A stretch of 48,095 bases of DNA from an uncultured Bacteroidia bacterium (GTDB lineage: Bacteria; Bacteroidota; Bacteroidia; Bacteroidales; UBA932). The first letter of the stretch is position 1. Each line of letters starts with the position of its first letter. The DNA lies in contig CACZEU010000002.1 of the NCBI GenBank assembly GCA_902780175.1, forward strand, positions 1 through 48,095. The letters run 5' to 3'. Below the pieces are notes generated by a model that ran no database searches, was not told the DNA's origin, and was given only the letters and a program-made list of their open reading frames with translations. The position numbers and the translations under genes were made by a program. This document shows, in pieces, positions 1 to 6,987 of the stretch.

Positions 1-28
1 TTTCCAGGATTTCTTCTCGTGTCATCAT
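1..28 (-). CDS. 5' end of a gene running off the left edge
   Basis: Only the first codons of a minus-strand gene are inside the window. Two adjacent ATG codons (ending at 28 and 25) are followed by a frame reading T-R-E-E-I-L-E. An AGGAA-like Shine-Dalgarno sequence lies about 5 nt upstream and a good promoter lies at 46-76, so a real gene start is likely. The visible residues are too few to name a family. Confidence 0.6.
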
Positions 29-45
29 AAGATTCCTTTTGTATG

Positions 46-76
46 CAAATGTAGCGAGAATCATTCCCCGCTACAA
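46..76 (-). promoter_or_regulatory. Bacteroidota-type promoter for the left-edge gene
   Basis: On the minus strand, TACATTTG (53 down to 46) matches the -7 consensus TAnnTTTG, and a TTG (76-74) stands 20 nt upstream in the -33 position. The predicted leader is short, about 15 nt. It lies downstream of the terminator at 125-154, which should insulate it from the lipoprotein gene. Confidence 0.6.
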
Positions 77-124
77 TATGCATTTGGTCGGATGCTTACA
101 GCGGGAGAGGGTTCTGTCAAATAA

Positions 125-154
125 ATATGGCGCCCAGTTGTTTGGACGCCATAT
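125..154 (-). terminator. Rho-independent terminator of the GLUG lipoprotein gene
   Basis: An 11-bp stem (one G-U wobble in the minus transcript) with an 8-nt loop, followed by TTTATTT on the minus strand, lies just after the lipoprotein stop at 177. The + strand apex reads CCCAGT-NNN-TTGGA. The same apex occurs in the hairpin at 44049-44076. Confidence 0.75.
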
Positions 155-176
155 CTAATGACTATGAAAAATAAGA

Positions 177-3100
177 CTACAGGTCTGCTGCGTTGCCTCC
201 ACCGTCGGTGAAGTTGGTATCGCCGCAGATCTTACCAATTGCCGAGGCATAGTGACTGTTTTTGATGGTGCTACCAGCAACGGATTTACCAGCAATACCT
301 CCTGTAGTAGTGACCGCCGTACCATTCTTGCTGATATCAGTGGCCTCACTGCTGCAACCATCTATTGTGCTGCCGGACTCCAGTTGTCCTACGATGCCTC
401 CGCCAATCTGAATTTGGGAACTCCGGATTGTTCTTGCTCGGAAGTTACAGTTGCTGATAGTGGTATTATTGGCAAGAGCTGCAATACCGCCATAGAAGTA
501 GCCTGATTGTGATGTCTGGAATACAACAGGCATTTCGCAGTTGGAGATAGAGGAATACTGGGCGATGCCGACAATTCCACCGATAGCACCGCGACGGGCG
601 TTCACGGAAGCAGTGCTGGCAATATTGCAGTTGCTGACAGGAATAGTAGTACCATCAGCACCCACTACCTGACCAACAATACCACCCACAATAGGACAGT
701 CATATTTGCCTATGCTGCGGTTGCTCCAGTGGTCATTGTAAGCATTTCCACTGCCGACCAAATCGCAGTATTCGATGGAGGAGTCACCGGTTATATATCC
801 TACAATTCCACCAATGATGAAAGATGGAATAACATTCTCTCCATTAGTATTGTTGTTTGCTGAGCCGTCACCTCCTTTGATTACGCCGCTGTTGGTACAA
901 CTTTCCACAGAATCTCCCTTGATAGCAGCATTATTTGCATAACCAACGATGCCGCCCATGTAGTTGTAGTAGTATCTCGTTGCATTATCGGCAGAATACT
1001 TGGCAGACGCCGTATAAGTGACATTTCCTTCATTGGTACACTTTTCAATATCCACCTTTGAGGAAGCATCCACCTTACCTATGACACCGCCCAGGCGGAC
1101 ATATTGTGCACCTACGCCAGTAGCCGTGCAGGTAAATGTTATATTACCATCATTGGTAACATTCTTGACGGCTTTGGTAGCATAACCTACTATACCGCCG
1201 ATATGGTAGCCATAGTCATTGGCGCCCGAAGGAGTGGAGCAGTGTCCAATTCCGGTGCTCTGTGCAACATCACCATGATTAGTAATTGATCCACCGCCAG
1301 ATGCCCCGTCAATAGGCGCATTGCTATAACCGGCAATACCACCTATCCTGCAAATAAATCCAGTTGTGGTCTCGATACGGGAAACATTGATATTTCCATT
1401 ATTATCAACAGCGCTCAAAGTGGCTCCGTTTTCATTACTTCCGACAACTCCGCCAATGTAAGGCATGCGGGCTCCGTATGGAGTGAGATGAGAGGTTCCT
1501 ACTCCGATTGTACTGAAATTAGTTGAGCCAAAGACTGTACCATAGTTCCTGCCGGCGATACCGCCCACATAGTGGATTTTTGGATTAGCCCGATTAATTA
1601 TGTCGCTCGCGTCGTTGGTGCAACCGGTAATTGTGGCGCCGGCTGCGTTATAGCCGGCCACGCCGCCGACTTCGAGGTATCGACCGTTCATATTTCCTCC
1701 GGAACCACGTTCGGCAGAGAAGATATTTACGATGACTGCATTGTTTGTACAGCCGTCAACTGTACCGTCGTTACGACCGGAAATACCAGCCATAGCGTAG
1801 TGATAAGCATTTGCGCTATGAGTAACAATGGTTCCAGTATAGTCGTGATCACCTTTATCGTCTGTAAGCGTTACGGTGATACCTGTTGCGTGGTTTGCAG
1901 TTTCGCAGTTTGAAACAGTACCGGAATTCAAACCGACAATACCGCCCATAATAAGATGCGGATTGCCCTTCATATCGTCAGACTCACTGGTTGCCACAAA
2001 CTGGCCTTCGTTTTCAAGAGTACCTTCGAAATTGGAGTTCTGGATTGCTCCCTCGGCATTGGTGACATTGCCGGCCAGACCGCCGACATATATGAAAGTA
2101 TCTGTAGCTTTGAAACCAGCTGGTACTGCCAATGCTCCGGAATAGGTACAATTATCGATAGTGCCCACTACAATGCGGCCGGCAAGTCCACCAAGTGAAG
2201 TAACGTGTGATACTTCAGCATCGGCCAGGGAAATAGCTGCAGCAACGGATACATTATCAAGAATACCGCGGTGGTAGCCCACAACTGAACCGACCTCATA
2301 GTTTCCAGTGTCGGGGTGAGTGAATGTGAACGTGCATGTATCGTCAATGGTAAGGTCCTTGATGTTTCCGGACCTATTGGTTGCCACGAACAGAGGCACG
2401 GTGGCCTCCAGGCCGGAAATGGTATGGTTGCCACCATTGAATACGCCATCAAAGTAGTAATCTTCTGTACCGCTACCTACGCCGTTCTTTAAGCCGATTC
2501 CGCCCGTTGCGTTGAATGCGGCGGAAGAGGTGGCGTCGAAAGTGATGTCCTGGGTGACGGTGGCAATGAGGGTGGAGCCAAGGCCGTCATATACCTTGTT
2601 GTTATAATCCGTTGCAAACTTCACGAGGTCTTCGGCGCTTGCGATCTTAACGCCAAGCTCGGTACCGGTGGGGACGAATTCGAATTCGGGCATGACATAG
2701 AGTTTGCCGGCGGCGGGGGTCCATGAAGAGGTCTTGCTCTTGGTCATGATGTGGCCGCTGGCGTCCTGGACGATGACGTCAAATCCGTTGGTGTATTCGC
2801 GGGCGGGAACTACCAGGAAGTAAACTACTGCGTCGGTTGTTGAGGTTGCAAGATTCTTTACTACACGGACTTCAAGATCTGCGCCGGTGCCTGTAGCCGG
2901 GGTAAGCGCAGGTGTGGAATAGTTGATTTCAAATTCGCCGCTGACCTGCTCGCCGTTCCTGCCTTTGAAGCGGACTGACGCGATGTTTTCCTCGTCGCCT
3001 CCATCGGCCCTCTTTACCTGGATCTTGACAATGGCGCAGAGGTGGCTGATAGAGAGATTGCTTCCGTCGGCGGAATAACCGGCCATGGGGAACATGCCCT

Positions 3101-3485
3101 CACCAAAGCCGTCGGCCTTGTATGCCTGCACCGCAGGAAGGGTGACGTGAGATGCGTCTTTATAAATGCTTGCAGGGTACAGAATGTTGTACGGGGTGGA
3201 AAGGGCGTTGCTGAACGTGAACGTTGCGTTCTGCTCATCTCCGGCAAGGCCACTAAGGGCTTCGGATGCGGTTCCGTTTACTGCAATCTGGTCACCATCA
3301 GACCAATAGACCTTGTACTCACCGTTTTCTTTTGCACCAAGTGTAGTCTTGGTGGACGGGCCGATGCTGACCTCGAGGACGGTCTTGGCGGCTTCCGGCT
3401 GGGGAGCTTCTTCAATGGCAACTTCTTTGTTGCAGCCTGCCAGCAACACTATTGCTGCAAGCGGAAGGAAATAACGTGCTTTCAT
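177..3485 (-). CDS. Fimbrillin-like surface lipoprotein with ~18 GLUG-type repeats
   Basis: A 1102-residue predicted lipoprotein. The chosen ATG (3485) gives a lipoprotein signal peptide ending LLAGC (Cys18), followed by an acidic stretch compatible with surface export in Bacteroidota. A longer in-frame start exists at 3677 but would bury the signal peptide. Residues ~35-275 look like a Mfa-like/fimbrillin domain (early T-K-T-T, then YWSDGDQIAV). From ~398 to the C-terminus about 18 repeats of the form GG(I/V)(V/A)G, alternating with C-x-N-x-G-type segments, match GLUG-type repeats, which are expected to form a right-handed beta-helix. The family suggests adhesion or surface binding; no ligand can be read. 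The start codon shares its A with the stop of the 51-residue gene upstream (TAATG), so translation is probably coupled. A strong terminator follows. Confidence 0.85.
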   Translation of the reverse strand: MKARYFLPLAAIVLLAGCNKEVAIEEAPQPEAAKTVLEVSIGPSTKTTLGAKENGEYKVYWSDGDQIAVNGTASEALSGLAGDEQNATFTFSNALSTPYNILYPASIYKDASHVTLPAVQAYKADGFGEGMFPMAGYSADGSNLSISHLCAIVKIQVKRADGGDEENIASVRFKGRNGEQVSGEFEINYSTPALTPATGTGADLEVRVVKNLATSTTDAVVYFLVVPAREYTNGFDVIVQDASGHIMTKSKTSSWTPAAGKLYVMPEFEFVPTGTELGVKIASAEDLVKFATDYNNKVYDGLGSTLIATVTQDITFDATSSAAFNATGGIGLKNGVGSGTEDYYFDGVFNGGNHTISGLEATVPLFVATNRSGNIKDLTIDDTCTFTFTHPDTGNYEVGSVVGYHRGILDNVSVAAAISLADAEVSHVTSLGGLAGRIVVGTIDNCTYSGALAVPAGFKATDTFIYVGGLAGNVTNAEGAIQNSNFEGTLENEGQFVATSESDDMKGNPHLIMGGIVGLNSGTVSNCETANHATGITVTLTDDKGDHDYTGTIVTHSANAYHYAMAGISGRNDGTVDGCTNNAVIVNIFSAERGSGGNMNGRYLEVGGVAGYNAAGATITGCTNDASDIINRANPKIHYVGGIAGRNYGTVFGSTNFSTIGVGTSHLTPYGARMPYIGGVVGSNENGATLSAVDNNGNINVSRIETTTGFICRIGGIAGYSNAPIDGASGGGSITNHGDVAQSTGIGHCSTPSGANDYGYHIGGIVGYATKAVKNVTNDGNITFTCTATGVGAQYVRLGGVIGKVDASSKVDIEKCTNEGNVTYTASAKYSADNATRYYYNYMGGIVGYANNAAIKGDSVESCTNSGVIKGGDGSANNNTNGENVIPSFIIGGIVGYITGDSSIEYCDLVGSGNAYNDHWSNRSIGKYDCPIVGGIVGQVVGADGTTIPVSNCNIASTASVNARRGAIGGIVGIAQYSSISNCEMPVVFQTSQSGYFYGGIAALANNTTISNCNFRARTIRSSQIQIGGGIVGQLESGSTIDGCSSEATDISKNGTAVTTTGGIAGKSVAGSTIKNSHYASAIGKICGDTNFTDGGGNAADL

Positions 3486-3640
3486 TATTGGTCCCAGTCT
3501 TCTTCTACAATTACTTCTTGTACAGGGGGAATGGTGTAAGAGTTGTTCAAAAACCGTGTTCCCGTTGTCACGGTAATTGTCCTGCAGAGCGGGGTTTGAT
3601 ACCCGAGGGGATTTCCCTTTGAAATTAGTTTTGTTGTCAT
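3485..3640 (-). CDS. 51-residue acidic-tailed peptide gene coupled to the lipoprotein
   Basis: A 51-codon frame runs from ATG at 3640 to TAA at 3487-3485, overlapping the lipoprotein ATG as TAATG. The peptide has no signal sequence. It has a basic, Thr-rich N-terminal half, one Cys (19), then YTIPPVQEV and an acidic aromatic end EEDWDQ. Short genes with acidic (D/E)-W tails occur in other Bacteroidales from memory, but no function is known to me. A second small gene sits in the same position before the other fimbrillin-like lipoprotein of this window (38873-39007). Its role could be a leader for translational coupling, a secreted or modified peptide, or an assembly partner; the sequence does not decide. 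Confidence 0.6.
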   Translation of the reverse strand: MTTKLISKGNPLGYQTPLCRTITVTTGTRFLNNSYTIPPVQEVIVEEDWDQ

Positions 3641-3691
3641 ATTGTGTTATGTTTGTCTGCTTTTCCGTAATCGGCAACGGGTTATGTACTT

Positions 3692-3729
3692 AACCGCTTA
3701 ATTTAATAACCGAACCGCTAAAATAGCGG
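3692..3729. promoter_or_regulatory. Candidate operator: AACCGCT repeats and a 15-bp palindrome
   Basis: Between the 51-residue gene and the divergent lipoprotein gene at 3879, AACCGCT occurs at 3692-3698 and 3713-3719, exactly 21 bp (two helical turns) apart. The second copy is part of CCGCTA-AAA-TAGCGG (3715-3729). The setting is AT-rich DNA without another gene. No clear -7/-33 pair for the minus-strand genes was found, so this may be where their expression is controlled. Confidence 0.4.
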
Positions 3730-3820
3730 ACATTTCGCAAAATTCAATACTTTTCGGACCCCAAAACCTCACAAAAAGTTTCGTTTTGTTTCATTTTAGT
3801 TCATGATTGTGCGATGCGAC

Positions 3821-3838
3821 ATCGTCTATTTAGACGAT
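3821..3838. promoter_or_regulatory. 18-bp palindrome upstream of the 3879 promoter
   Basis: ATCGTCTA-TT-TAGACGAT is a perfect 8-bp-arm palindrome that ends 4 bp before the -33 TTTG of the next promoter. The size and position fit a dimeric transcription-factor operator. No dedicated regulator is adjacent. Confidence 0.5.
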
Positions 3839-3842
3839 AGAT

Positions 3843-3873
3843 TTTGTAAACCGGATAAATGATTGTAGTTTTG
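3843..3873 (+). promoter_or_regulatory. Promoter TTTG-N19-TAGTTTTG, implying a leaderless mRNA
   Basis: The -33 box TTTG (3843-3846) and -7 box TAGTTTTG (3866-3873) have ideal spacing. The -7 box ends only 5 nt before the ATG at 3879, so transcription should begin at or beside the start codon. Confidence 0.75.
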
Positions 3874-3878
3874 CCGTT

Positions 3879-4364
3879 ATGAAACGTTTCATCCTTGCAC
3901 TTATGATTTCTCTTTTTGGTTGCGGCATCGCCAACAACGCAAAGCCCGAGGGCGCTTTCCAGTACTATGAATACAGATCCACCACGATGCGTGAGTATCC
4001 CCGGGAGTACTATCGCCTGGAAAACACTGCGGAGCAGGGGCTTACGCTCACCTGGTCAAAGAGCAATTCCCCATATACGGTGATACGCGTGCCCGCTGCC
4101 GCGGCTGAGCAGGTGCGTTCCCTGATCAATGAGTACAAGCTGTACCGGCTCAAGGATTCTTACCGTCCTCCGTTTGACGTGAAGGACGGAATAATGTGGC
4201 ACGTTTACTTCAAGTTCGACAAGGGGGGCGTCAGCTGCAGTGCAGACAACGCCTGGCCACCCGAGGCGCTCCTGAACGGCATCAAGGCCGTCAACGCCTA
4301 TTGCAATTCACTTATTGAAGCCTCCTGTCCGGAGGATATCATCGAAGTCCGCGACAATCACTGA
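3879..4364 (+). CDS. Small predicted lipoprotein of unknown function
   Basis: A 161-residue protein with a short signal peptide and lipobox-like LFGC (Cys15). The remainder is soluble and rich in Tyr, with YYEYRS and YRPPFDVKDGIMWH segments and a late Cys pair. I do not recognise a family. It is a single-gene unit: the promoter lies directly at its ATG, a palindrome lies upstream, and the next gene converges on it after a 51-bp spacer. The start is well supported because the ATG is the first in frame, sits behind the promoter, and gives an intact signal peptide. Confidence 0.7.
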   Translation: MKRFILALMISLFGCGIANNAKPEGAFQYYEYRSTTMREYPREYYRLENTAEQGLTLTWSKSNSPYTVIRVPAAAAEQVRSLINEYKLYRLKDSYRPPFDVKDGIMWHVYFKFDKGGVSCSADNAWPPEALLNGIKAVNAYCNSLIEASCPEDIIEVRDNH

Positions 4365-4415
4365 CGGTTTTCTCTCGTCTGCTGGCGCAGGCCTCTTTCA
4401 TCGTACTTTAGATGC

Positions 4416-5024
4416 TTACAGGTTTGAAACGATGGTCCACCAGTCCTTGCGCTTGCCGTGGTTCTCTCCGGGACCGGAGGCGGGGTGGCCGATGGGGAGG
4501 ATGGCTACGGGGACCCAACCGGCGGTTTCCGGATAGAGTTCTGCGAGCTTGACGGGGTCAAATGAACCCACCCAGACGGAGCCGAGATGCAGGGCTGCGG
4601 CCTCGAGCATGATGTGCGTGGCGACGATGGCGGCGTCGATTTCCGCGCCGTTCTTGCCGTCGTATTTGCGTACCCAGGCCTCTTCGGGCTTGCCGCCGAC
4701 GAGGATGGCGAGGGGGGCGTCGTAACTGTAGGGAGTGATCTGCTTGAGTTTCTCCAGGCCCTCGGGGCTCTTGATCACCCAGATGTGTACCGGCTGGCGG
4801 TTCTGGGCGGTGGGCGCGAGCCTGCCCGCCTCGAGCACGGAGGCGAGTTCCTCCTCGCTGATGGGAGTGCTCTTGAACGAACGGCAGGAGAAACGCTCTC
4901 CGGCCAGTTTTAGGAACTGGCTCTGCTTGGGGGTGGTATGTTTTGCCACGTCCGTGAACGCGGCGCGGTGGTGAATCTTCGAGATGTCACTCAGGAAGTG
5001 GAAAAACGGTTTCTTCTCAGGCAT
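4416..5024 (-). CDS. Nitroreductase-family FMN oxidoreductase
   Basis: A 202-residue protein of the nitroreductase fold (PF00881 type). The N-terminal (C)RSFK stretch and APTAQNRQP are the usual FMN-phosphate and isoalloxazine contact regions. The helix containing DAAIVATHIMLEAAALHLG and the following WVG are typical of the dimer core, and PIGHP near the end is common in the family. Such enzymes use NAD(P)H to reduce nitro-aromatics, quinones or flavins; the substrate cannot be told. ATG at 5024 is preferred over one at 5075 because the promoter-like element at 5040-5071 would lie inside the longer version. It is transcribed after luxS but probably from its own promoter. Confidence 0.85.
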   Translation of the reverse strand: MPEKKPFFHFLSDISKIHHRAAFTDVAKHTTPKQSQFLKLAGERFSCRSFKSTPISEEELASVLEAGRLAPTAQNRQPVHIWVIKSPEGLEKLKQITPYSYDAPLAILVGGKPEEAWVRKYDGKNGAEIDAAIVATHIMLEAAALHLGSVWVGSFDPVKLAELYPETAGWVPVAILPIGHPASGPGENHGKRKDWWTIVSNL

Positions 5025-5039
5025 ACTCTTAAAATTTTT

Positions 5040-5071
5040 GCAAGATATAAAAAAAGTATCGGGAACGCAAA
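5040..5071 (-). promoter_or_regulatory. Probable promoter of the nitroreductase gene
   Basis: On the minus strand a TTTG (5071-5068) is followed after 20 nt by TATCTTGC (5047-5040), one of several slightly degenerate -7 boxes here. It leaves a 15-nt leader before ATG 5024. Confidence 0.5.
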
Positions 5072-5078
5072 TCAAGTA

Positions 5079-5573
5079 TTACGCATCCGCGAAGTTCCGG
5101 CCGTCTTCGAGGACCACGTGGAGGCTGGTGTATTCGCTGTGGAAGTCGTTTTTCAGGCGGTCCAGGTAGCGGGCGCTTTCCCATTTGCACATGGGGAGGT
5201 CGTGGAGCAGGTAATTGCCGCAGGTCTCCGGAGTAGTGGCGGGGACCTTGTCCTGGGTGAGAATCCACCCGAGGCACTCGATGGTAAGGCGCCGCATGTC
5301 TTCTACGCCGTATTCTCCGGTCATGATGATGTACATGCCCGTGAGGCATCCCATGGGGCCGACGTAAACCACGTCATCCTTCGCCTCGGAATTGCGGAAC
5401 CACGTCGCCATAAGGTGCTCCAGGCTGTGCATGGCCGCAGGAGCTACCGCCGGTTCCTTGTTGGGCTCGGTGATGCGGAGGTCGAAAGTGGTGAAACCCC
5501 TGTCCCGGCGGGAGATGTAGATGCCGGGCTTGAGATGGGTGTGGTCGATTGTGAAACTCTGTATTACTTCCAT
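5079..5573 (-). CDS. luxS: S-ribosylhomocysteine lyase LuxS
   Basis: A 164-residue protein matching LuxS over its full length. It splits S-ribosylhomocysteine into homocysteine and DPD, the AI-2 precursor, in the activated-methyl cycle. Visible landmarks are the zinc motif HSLEH (His49, His53), GPMGC with catalytic Cys76, and zinc ligand Cys118 in TPETCGNY. The gene starts 1 nt after the stop of the acid phosphatase gene (TGA-T-ATG), so the two are likely co-transcribed and coupled. No AI-2 uptake genes are nearby, so a metabolic role is the safer inference. Confidence 0.96.
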   Translation of the reverse strand: MEVIQSFTIDHTHLKPGIYISRRDRGFTTFDLRITEPNKEPAVAPAAMHSLEHLMATWFRNSEAKDDVVYVGPMGCLTGMYIIMTGEYGVEDMRRLTIECLGWILTQDKVPATTPETCGNYLLHDLPMCKWESARYLDRLKNDFHSEYTSLHVVLEDGRNFADA

Positions 5574-5574
5574 A

Positions 5575-6339
5575 TCATTTGCATTTCTTTTTCAGCTTGC
5601 AGCAGCCGGGGTTCTTCAGGCGCGCCAGTTCCTCCTGTGCCTTTGCCATCTGCTGACGGAATTCTTCGGAGGTCTGCAGGCGGGAGAAGCCTATGCCGGC
5701 CACGGGGCGGCTGGCATCGACGTCGCTCTGCCAGTGGCAGCCGGAGATGACGCGGCTCTCGCCGGACTCCCAGGCCCTTGCGAAGACGGCCTCGGCCGTT
5801 TCCGGATTGATCTGGGCCATCAGGAGGGCGCAGGCCCAGGCGCGGATGGTGTGGCCGGAAGGATAGGAGCCCTCCTCTGACAGCCACTCGTCGTCCTGTG
5901 GGAATATGGACGGCTCCTTGAAGTATGCGAACGGCCGTATGCGGAAATAGTGGGCCTTGGGCCGGAACCGTATGTTCTCTATGGTGGTGACGCCCCTTGT
6001 GAGGACCTCGTAGATGGCCGGAGTCTCTTCCTTCGAGAGCTTGAATCCGAAGGGCTTGGAAAGTATGACGATGGTGGTGTCAAGGCTCCAGACGGCATCC
6101 CTTACGGCCATGGCGAGGCGAACGGAGTCCCGCCTCTGCTGCTTGCCCCACATGTATCTAAGTATGTCGTAGTCGAAGCCCTGGCTCGGGTCCTGCGGGG
6201 GAGCGGGAAGGATCTTCACGACGTCCGGCATTTGATCTTCCGGAATGTAGGGAACGGGGGCGTCCTGGGCTGATGCGCTGGCGGAAACGGTGAGTGAAAC
6301 AACGGCTGCCAGCAGGCTGTATGCGATTTTCTTCATCAT
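5575..6339 (-). CDS. Class A acid phosphatase (PAP2 superfamily), secreted
   Basis: A 254-residue protein with a clear Sec signal peptide (hydrophobic stretch then ASASAQ). The PAP2 signature is complete: K-x6-RxRP around KAHYFRIRP, then GSYPSGH, then SRVISGCHWQSDVDA. This is the class A non-specific acid phosphatase pattern (PhoN/PhoC type); these enzymes hydrolyse phosphomonoesters in the periplasm. The C-terminus is basic and Cys/Lys-rich. ATG at 6339 (or 6336) is chosen because the only longer start (6363) lies inside the TATCTTTG promoter box. It is the first gene of a unit with luxS. Confidence 0.9.
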   Translation of the reverse strand: MMKKIAYSLLAAVVSLTVSASASAQDAPVPYIPEDQMPDVVKILPAPPQDPSQGFDYDILRYMWGKQQRRDSVRLAMAVRDAVWSLDTTIVILSKPFGFKLSKEETPAIYEVLTRGVTTIENIRFRPKAHYFRIRPFAYFKEPSIFPQDDEWLSEEGSYPSGHTIRAWACALLMAQINPETAEAVFARAWESGESRVISGCHWQSDVDASRPVAGIGFSRLQTSEEFRQQMAKAQEELARLKNPGCCKLKKKCK

Positions 6340-6360
6340 AGCGGCTTTGTATTTTCTGTA

Positions 6361-6368
6361 CAAAGATA
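6361..6368 (-). promoter_or_regulatory. -7 box of the acid phosphatase-luxS unit
   Basis: TATCTTTG on the minus strand, 21 nt before ATG 6339. No good -33 TTG is present at 19-21 nt, so it may need an activator or be weak. Confidence 0.55.
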
Positions 6369-6395
6369 CGAATTGTATGCAAGAATTGGCGGAGG

Positions 6396-6427
6396 TTTGT
6401 ATTTATTAATCGGATAATGTAACTTTG
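6396..6427 (+). promoter_or_regulatory. Promoter TTTG-N20-TAACTTTG, implying a leaderless mRNA
   Basis: A near-perfect Bacteroidota promoter (TTTG 6396-6399, TAACTTTG 6420-6427) ends 5 nt before ATG 6433. It diverges from the acid phosphatase promoter. Confidence 0.8.
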
Positions 6428-6432
6428 CGCTT

Positions 6433-6987
6433 ATGAAGATTAAGCTCACGCTCGTCTATATCGCCGTCGGAATTGCATTCCTGGCGGTTTCCCTGTGGGT
6501 GTTCCTGTCCGGCGGCAAAAGCGCCAGGGCCGTCGCCGCGAAGTTCAGGCTCGGCGGCATCCTGCTTACCACATGGTCCATGCTTTCTGCCGCATCCTGC
6601 ACCGGCGTGCCTCAGGTCACCTGCTACGAACCGCTTCCCCCGCCTGAGGTGATGTGTTACGACGTTGTGATGGAGTCGGACATCCTCAGTGTTGTCGTCA
6701 AGGATTACGGAGGCAACAAACTCAAGCCCGGCGACGTGCTTCTCCTGAACATAGAAAAGCCTACGTACGGCAAGTATGTTTTCCGTATAGGGGTGGGGGG
6801 GACGACGCTGTTGCAGACAGAGTCCTTTACCGTTCCCGAGTCCGGCGAGGCCGGTTTCGAGCTTACCCTGGCACCCACCGAATACAGGGGAGAGGCTTGG
6901 GTTCAGGCATCCGGAGTCACGGTCGCCGAAGATGGCACAGAGTCCGAGCGGCCGCTTGACATTACGGGCTTGATAGTGATTATCTGA
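6433..6987 (+). CDS. Putative lipoprotein partner of the radical-SAM enzyme
   Basis: A 184-residue protein with an N-terminal membrane segment (~6-27) and a second hydrophobic stretch ending SAASC, which resembles a lipobox. A short Cys/Pro-rich patch follows (CTGVPQVTC, then LPPPEVMC), then a beta-rich domain. Its stop overlaps the start of the radical-SAM gene (TGATG). The layout matches the rSAM/lipoprotein systems described for Bacteroidales (TIGR04133/TIGR04134 as I remember them), in which a small lipoprotein is encoded beside a SPASM radical-SAM protein. Whether the lipoprotein is modified by the enzyme is unproven. The first hydrophobic segment before the lipobox is unusual; an internal start is possible but no good ATG precedes the second segment. 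Confidence 0.65.
   Translation: MKIKLTLVYIAVGIAFLAVSLWVFLSGGKSARAVAAKFRLGGILLTTWSMLSAASCTGVPQVTCYEPLPPPEVMCYDVVMESDILSVVVKDYGGNKLKPGDVLLLNIEKPTYGKYVFRIGVGGTTLLQTESFTVPESGEAGFELTLAPTEYRGEAWVQASGVTVAEDGTESERPLDITGLIVII

Noticed and set aside
3486..3677. N-terminal extension of the GLUG lipoprotein to ATG 3677
   Set aside because: It would place the lipoprotein signal peptide 64 residues inside the protein, and the same DNA carries the 51-residue gene in another frame.
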